Positions 60,000 to 64,000 of a DNA stretch of 64,000 bases are shown here, one piece after another (position 1 is the stretch's first letter; each line of letters begins with the position of its first letter). Under the pieces are notes generated by a model, which was given only the letters and a program-made list of their open reading frames with translations, was not told the origin of the DNA and ran no database searches. The position numbers were made by a program, and so were the translations under genes. Source of the DNA: Microbacterium mangrovi (lineage in GTDB: Bacteria; Actinomycetota; Actinomycetes; Actinomycetales; Microbacteriaceae); contig NZ_JTDK01000008.1 of assembly GCF_000802305.1 (NCBI RefSeq), positions 62,001-126,000 on the forward strand, given 5' to 3'.

Positions 60000-60623
60000 T
60001 CAGCGACCCGAGTCGGGGCGGTGCTCCGGCGGGAAGCCGGTCATGCCGTCCTCGAGCTGAAGGCCGAGGTTGCGGAACGCCACGCAGTGCATGTCGTACG
60101 TGCCGACCGTGAAGACGAAGTCGATCAGCTGCTGCCGCTCGAACTGCGCCTCGATCTCGGCCCAGACCGCATCCGACACGAGTCGGTCGCCGGTGAGCAT
60201 CTCGTCGATGGCGCGCACGACGGCCGCGTCGGCCGCCGACCACTCGGAAGCGTCGGGTCCGACCTGCAGCGCGGCGACCTCGGCCTCGGTCAGGGCACCG
60301 CTGGCCGTGCTCATCCACACGTGCTGCGCCCACTCGTACTCGCCGTATCCCAGCCACGTGGTCCGGAGGATCGCGATCTCGCGGTGCCGGTCGGACAGGG
60401 TGGAGTAGCGCAGGTGATTGGAGAACGGCATCCATCCGCGGATGAACGCGGGATGCCACGCGTAGATCCCGAGGATGTTGGCCGTCGGCCGCGCGGTCGC
60501 GTTGCCGGCGGCGCCTCCCGGAGCGTGCGCGCGCAGCGCGGCGAACGCCTCGTCGACCTCGTCGGTCCAGTCCTCGGTGGGCCGGGGCGGAACGCGGACG
60601 GCAGTGGTGGTGATCTCGGTCAT
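60000..60623 (-). CDS. Carboxymuconolactone decarboxylase (CMD) family protein
   Basis: A 207-residue helical protein of the AhpD/CMD superfamily. The pattern RHREIAILRTTWLGYGEYEWAQHV carries the conserved 'R..E..IL......Y.W..H' of the family but lacks the CxxC of alkylhydroperoxidases. The later VFTVGTYDMHCVAFRNLGLQLED is also typical. GAAGGAG precedes the ATG at 60623. It sits 14 bp after an SDR and 2 bp before the HtaA gene. Members of this CxxC-less group occur in steroid, terpenoid and aromatic pathways with mostly unknown reactions, such as decarboxylation, lactone isomerisation or hydrolysis. Confidence 0.88.
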   Translation of the reverse strand: MTEITTTAVRVPPRPTEDWTDEVDEAFAALRAHAPGGAAGNATARPTANILGIYAWHPAFIRGWMPFSNHLRYSTLSDRHREIAILRTTWLGYGEYEWAQHVWMSTASGALTEAEVAALQVGPDASEWSAADAAVVRAIDEMLTGDRLVSDAVWAEIEAQFERQQLIDFVFTVGTYDMHCVAFRNLGLQLEDGMTGFPPEHRPDSGR

Positions 60624-60637
60624 GTCGTGCTCCTTCG

Positions 60638-61429
60638 TCAGCCGATGAACGATCCGCCGTTGACGCTGATCGTCTGTCCGGTGACGAACGACGTCTCGTC
60701 GGCGGCGAGGTACGAGACGGCGCCGGCGATGTCGGCGCCGCGACCGGTGCGACCCACCGGGATGTACTTGGCCATGTCCTCGGCCGACGGGATCTTGCCC
60801 TCGGCGCGCTTCTTCTCGACGCTCGGTGTGTCGATCGACGAGGGGACGACCGTGTTCACGGTGATGCCGGTGCGGGCGAACTCGACGGCGAGCGCCTTCG
60901 TCAACGCCAGCTGCCCGCCCTTGGAGGCGGCGTAGTGCGCCATGTTCGGGGCACCGCGCTGCGCACTCGACGACGAGATGAGGATGACGCGCCCCCAGCC
61001 CTGCTCGATGAGGTCGGGCAGCGCCGACTGCACGGTGTTGAACGTGCCGGTGAGGTTGATCTCGAGGATCATGTTCCACTCGTCGAGCGTCATGTCCAGG
61101 AACGCGCGCTGCGGCGCCATGGCGGCGTTCGCGACGATCACGCCGACCGGACCGAAGTCCTCGCGGATCTCGGCCATCGCGGCATCCACCTGGGCGCGGT
61201 CGGAGACGTCGGCGTCGTAACCGCGCGCGACCCCTCCGTCGGCGACGATGCTGTTCGCTGCCAGGGCGGCCGTGCCGGGGGTGCGGCCGATGATGCCGAC
61301 GGCGAATCCGTCGCGGGCCAGTCGCTGCGCGATCGCGAGGCCGATGCCGGCCGCGCCTCCCGTGACGACCGCGACGCGGCGGGTGGTGAAGCCCTCTGAG
61401 GGTGGTGTGATGGTCTGCGTCATCGACAT
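60638..61429 (-). CDS. SDR-family oxidoreductase (FabG-like)
   Basis: A 263-residue classical SDR with VAVVTGGAAGIGLAIAQRLA (TGxxxGIG), NAAM in place of NNAG, a serine-rich active-site strand ILISSSSAQRG, and YAASKGG (YxxxK). The C-terminal FVTGQTISVNGGSF is standard. The ATG at 61429 has GGAGAGG 8 bases upstream; ATGs at 61423 and 61450 are alternatives. It is the first gene of the minus-strand operon with the CMD, HtaA and TetR genes, opposite an IclR gene. It probably interconverts an alcohol and a ketone in the ring-degradation route. Confidence 0.9.
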   Translation of the reverse strand: MSMTQTITPPSEGFTTRRVAVVTGGAAGIGLAIAQRLARDGFAVGIIGRTPGTAALAANSIVADGGVARGYDADVSDRAQVDAAMAEIREDFGPVGVIVANAAMAPQRAFLDMTLDEWNMILEINLTGTFNTVQSALPDLIEQGWGRVILISSSSAQRGAPNMAHYAASKGGQLALTKALAVEFARTGITVNTVVPSSIDTPSVEKKRAEGKIPSAEDMAKYIPVGRTGRGADIAGAVSYLAADETSFVTGQTISVNGGSFIG

Positions 61430-61485
61430 GGGCGGGCGCGTCCTCTCCATTGAAGCCCCGAGCGGGGTAGTGTTCTTTCTAACAA

Positions 61486-61500
61486 AACAGATGTTCTGTT
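61486..61500. promoter_or_regulatory. Perfect palindrome AACAGATGTTCTGTT, candidate IclR operator
   Basis: A 6-3-6 inverted repeat midway between the divergent SDR and IclR genes. It would also overlap a possible ATG at 61503, which argues for the later IclR start. Confidence 0.65.
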
Positions 61501-61583
61501 GAATGACTCACACAGCTTCGCTTGCATCGGGCACGATTGTCAAGCCATTGTTGGTGGGTATCCAGACTGACGACGGGTGGGCG

Positions 61584-62402
61584 ATGAGCATGGTGATGGA
61601 CGCGAACGAGACCGACGCTTCGGATGCCGTCCGGCGTCGGCAGCCGCTCGCGCGTGGAATCGAGCTGCTCACGCACATGGTGGAGAGCCCGCAGGATGCC
61701 CACGGCGTGCGCGAGCTGGCGGGCGTCCTCGACGTGAGCCCCAGCACGGCGCACCGCCTCATCACCGACCTCGAGAAGATCGGCATGGTGCGCCGCACCG
61801 AAAACGGCACGTCGTACCGGCTGGGCCTCGACTTCCTCCGCCTGGCCTGGCTCGCCTCCAGCCGCTACCCGATGCACGACATCTCCGAGAACCTGCTGCG
61901 CGACCTCGTCGCGCGCACCGGCGAATCCGCCTTCTCGTGCCTCTACAACGAGCAGCGCCGCAGCATGATGTTCACGATGTCCGTGGAGTCCTCGCATCCC
62001 CTGCAGTACGCCCTGCCGCTGCAGAAATGGCTTCCGCTGCACGGCGGCGCCAGCGGACTGGCGATCTTCGCGGAGCTTCCGGATGCCCGGCGCGAGGCGC
62101 TCGCGCACAGCGGCCTGGAGCCCATCACGGTCAATACCGTGACCGATCCGGACGCCGTGCTCGCCCGCCTCACCGACATCCACGCCGCGGGGTACGCCAT
62201 CACCCACGGCGAGCGCATCGAGGGGGCGGTCGCGATCGCAGCCCCCACCTTCGGCCCGGCCGGCGAGGTCGTCGGCTCCGTGGGCCTGTCGATTCCCGAG
62301 GCGCGCTTCGACGAGGCGCGCACCGCGGCGTTCGCCGAGGCCGTGCGGACGACCGCCGCACAGTTCACCGCCCGCATCCAGGGCAGCAACCGCAGCAGCT
62401 AG
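61584..62402 (+). CDS. IclR-family transcriptional regulator
   Basis: A 272-residue IclR protein. The winged HTH is at residues about 20-75 (LARGIELLTHMVESPQ, GVRELAGVLDVSPSTAHRLITDLEKIGMVRR), followed by the IclR effector domain with SSHPLQYALPLQKWLPLHGGASGLAIFA and GAVAIAAPTFGPAGEVVGSVGLSIP. I chose the ATG at 61584, preceded by GGGTGGG; ATGs at 61503 and 61596 are also in frame. It is divergent from the SDR, CMD and HtaA operon with a perfect palindrome between, and is closed by a terminator. Likely it governs the oxidative cluster in response to an aromatic or cyclic acid. Confidence 0.9.
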   Translation: MSMVMDANETDASDAVRRRQPLARGIELLTHMVESPQDAHGVRELAGVLDVSPSTAHRLITDLEKIGMVRRTENGTSYRLGLDFLRLAWLASSRYPMHDISENLLRDLVARTGESAFSCLYNEQRRSMMFTMSVESSHPLQYALPLQKWLPLHGGASGLAIFAELPDARREALAHSGLEPITVNTVTDPDAVLARLTDIHAAGYAITHGERIEGAVAIAAPTFGPAGEVVGSVGLSIPEARFDEARTAAFAEAVRTTAAQFTARIQGSNRSS

Positions 62403-62420
62403 ACACCTCGACCTCCTCTG

Positions 62421-62451
62421 GACACCGCTCGGCAGATCGCCGGGCGGTGTC
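62421..62451 (+). terminator. Terminator of the IclR gene
   Basis: A 12-bp stem with one G-T pair (GACACCGCTCGG and CCGGGCGGTGTC) followed by TTTCGT, 18 bp after the stop. Confidence 0.8.
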
Positions 62452-62600
62452 TTTCGTGGTCCCCGGATGCCGGTCGGTCGCCCCTGTCACCGATGCCCTG
62501 TTGACAGTCGCTCTATCGCGCCCGATACTTGGATTGTTGCGTTATACCGATCACGTGTTCCATACAACGCCGATGGACACGAGCGTAAGGACTGAGATCA

Positions 62601-63863
62601 ATGAACGATTCCGGCACCTCCCGACACGTCGTCGTCGTCGGCGCCTCCCTGGCGGGCACTCGCACCGTGCAGAACCTGCGGTCCCTCGGCTTCGCCGGCA
62701 CGATCACGCTGATCGGCGCGGAGGACGAACTGCCGTACGACCGGCCACCCCTGTCGAAGGACCTGCTGCGGTCCGACTGGAGCACCGACGCCGTCGAGGC
62801 GAATCGGCTCCTCTCGCGCGACGAACTGGAGGCGCTCGACCTCGATCTGCGACTGGGCGTCGCCGCGACCGCCCTCGACACCGACGCACGCCGCGTGTCA
62901 CTCGCAGACGGCACCGCAGTCGCCTACGACGTGCTCGTGATCGCGACCGGCGCAGCGGCCCGCCCCTCCCCGTGGCGGCCGGCATCCGGCGTGCTGCAGC
63001 TGCGCACCCTTGCCGAATCGCGTGCGATCGCGGAGCGCCTCGCGCTCGGGGAACCGGTCGTCGTGGTCGGCGGTGGCTTCATCGGTACGGAGATCGCCGC
63101 GGCGGCCGTCGATTTCGGCTGCGAGGTCACGGTCGTTGACCCGGTGGCCGAGCCCATGACGCGAATCGTCGGACCGCACATCGCATCGAGCCTTGTCGAC
63201 CTGCACGAGCAGCGCGGTGCCACCACCCGCTTCGGCGTCGGGGTCACGGACATCCGGGGCGAGGCCGGAGCCCTGACCGTGGTCCTCTCCGACGGCTCCG
63301 AGCTCGCGGCATCCACCGCGGTCGTCGGTATCGGCTCCATCCCGTCGACCGAATGGCTCGCCGGCTCCGGCTTGACCCTCGAGAACGGTGTGGGAACGGA
63401 CGCGTACCTTCGAGCCCGCGGCGCCTCAGACGTCTACGCGATCGGCGACGTCGCCAGGTGGCCGCACCCTGAGCGGGGAATGGACGTCCGCGCCGAGCAC
63501 TGGACGAACGCCAGCGACCAGGCGCGCTACGTCGCCGCCGCGATCACGCACAGCGCGAGCGCCCCCTTCGAGTCCTCGGAGTACGTGTGGTCGGACCAGT
63601 ACGACTGGAAGATCCACACGGTGGGATTCCGCACCCCCGACGGCGAGTCGATCGTCGTCGGCGACCTCGATGCCGACGGACGGGTGGCCGTGATTCACGC
63701 CGACGGTGATGGCAACGCCTGCGGCGCCGTCACGGTGAACTGGATCCGGGCGCTCAACCAGATCCGTCGCCTGCTGGCATCCGGCGGCACCGCACAGTCC
63801 ATCGCGGACCAGCTGCAGGCACCCGCTGCAGTCGTGGCCGCTCCCGCACGCAAGGAAGCCTGA
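62601..63863 (+). CDS. FAD-dependent ferredoxin/rubredoxin reductase
   Basis: A 420-residue pyridine-nucleotide:disulfide-type flavoprotein of the oxygenase-coupled ferredoxin reductases. FAD motif VVVVGASLAGTRTVQNL, LPYDRPPLSKDLL, NAD motif VVVVGGGFIGTEIAAAA and the C-terminal FAD block VYAIGDVARWPHP are all present. A reductase C-terminal domain follows (SDQYDWKIHTVGF). It passes electrons from NAD(P)H to a ferredoxin that feeds a P450 or ring hydroxylase. Neither a ferredoxin nor such an oxygenase is in the window, so they probably lie downstream. It has GGACTGAG upstream and precedes a second reductase by 3 bp. Confidence 0.92.
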   Translation: MNDSGTSRHVVVVGASLAGTRTVQNLRSLGFAGTITLIGAEDELPYDRPPLSKDLLRSDWSTDAVEANRLLSRDELEALDLDLRLGVAATALDTDARRVSLADGTAVAYDVLVIATGAAARPSPWRPASGVLQLRTLAESRAIAERLALGEPVVVVGGGFIGTEIAAAAVDFGCEVTVVDPVAEPMTRIVGPHIASSLVDLHEQRGATTRFGVGVTDIRGEAGALTVVLSDGSELAASTAVVGIGSIPSTEWLAGSGLTLENGVGTDAYLRARGASDVYAIGDVARWPHPERGMDVRAEHWTNASDQARYVAAAITHSASAPFESSEYVWSDQYDWKIHTVGFRTPDGESIVVGDLDADGRVAVIHADGDGNACGAVTVNWIRALNQIRRLLASGGTAQSIADQLQAPAAVVAAPARKEA

Positions 63864-63866
63864 ACC

Positions 63867-64000
63867 ATGTCCGCCATTCGTGTCGCCGTCATCGGGTCCG
63901 GCCCCTCGGGGGCCTACACGGCCCAGCTCCTCACCGAAGAGTCCGATCTCCCCATCGAGGTCGACATCTTCGACCGCCTGCCCACCCCGTTCGGCCTCGT
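63867..64000 (+). CDS. FprA-like NADPH:ferredoxin reductase, 3' end outside window
   Basis: The first 44 residues are visible. The FAD-binding motif [19 protein letters not shown] and the block [14 protein letters not shown] match the start of adrenodoxin-reductase/FprA-type enzymes almost word for word. AAGGA precedes the ATG by 10 bases, and the gene follows the other reductase by 3 bp, so they form one operon. Two reductases of different families side by side suggest an electron-transfer chain for an oxygenase beyond the window edge. Confidence 0.88.
   Translation, partial: MSAIRVAVIGSGPSGAYTAQLLTEESDLPIEVDIFDRLPTPFGL

Overview
The window is high-GC actinobacterial DNA, most likely from a Microbacterium or close Microbacteriaceae relative. 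I infer this from the GC-rich coding style, the many LacI-controlled sugar loci, the actinobacterial form of the inositol pathway (an IolR-like GntR regulator and a Cgl0159-type aldolase) and recurrent extragenic palindromes built on CTTCGACAGGCTCAG. No tRNA, rRNA, CRISPR array, transposase or integrase gene was found.

Layout. (1) 1-3447, minus strand: the end of a peptide-import locus with an OppD/DppD ATPase (partial), an M19 dipeptidase and a serine beta-lactamase-fold hydrolase. (2) 3643-6395, plus strand: a two-gene module of a Trypco1 protein and a CHAT cysteine peptidase fused to about 12 membrane segments. It looks like a biological-conflict or cell-death system and is the most likely under-described system here. 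(3) 6405-8251: a SnoaL-like protein and three unknown small proteins. (4) About 8385-51951: a 43-kb block bracketed by two diverged direct repeats (185-187 bp) that contain a tRNA 3'-end-like segment. It carries a toxin-antitoxin pair, a rhamnoside locus (GH78, esterase, SDR, a 1684-residue GH78-GH3 fusion, MFS, LacI), six Gfo/Idh/MocA dehydrogenases, five TIM-barrel isomerases or dehydratases, four LacI regulators, an inositol-type MFS importer, a sugar ABC importer, a RelE/ParE pair and a complete myo-inositol operon (iolC, Cgl0159-type aldolase, iolA, iolB, iolD, iolE, iolG, a TIM-barrel gene and a transaldolase) read divergently from a GntR regulator. (5) 52020-53802: a broken alcohol dehydrogenase fragment, a second alcohol dehydrogenase lacking its zinc-site region, and a TetR regulator. 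(6) 54082-64000: a DHA2 efflux pump and an oxidative catabolic cluster with a Baeyer-Villiger-type monooxygenase, EthD/DUF4286-like protein, two SDRs, CMD-family protein, HtaA-domain protein, TetR, IclR and two flavin-dependent ferredoxin-reductase-type proteins (the last one partial).

How the genes fit together. The glycosidases would release rhamnose, glucose and aglycones from plant glycosides. The Gfo/Idh and TIM-barrel pairs would oxidise and rearrange inositols, other cyclitols or keto-glycosides. The iol operon carries inositol to acetyl-CoA and a C3 unit. Boxes resembling the Corynebacterium IolR site occur upstream of the iol operon, the ABC importer, the inositol-type MFS gene and two or three dehydrogenase promoters, which suggests one regulon. 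Four loci carry separate palindromes suited to LacI proteins. The right-hand cluster looks like cyclic-ketone, terpenoid or steroid breakdown.
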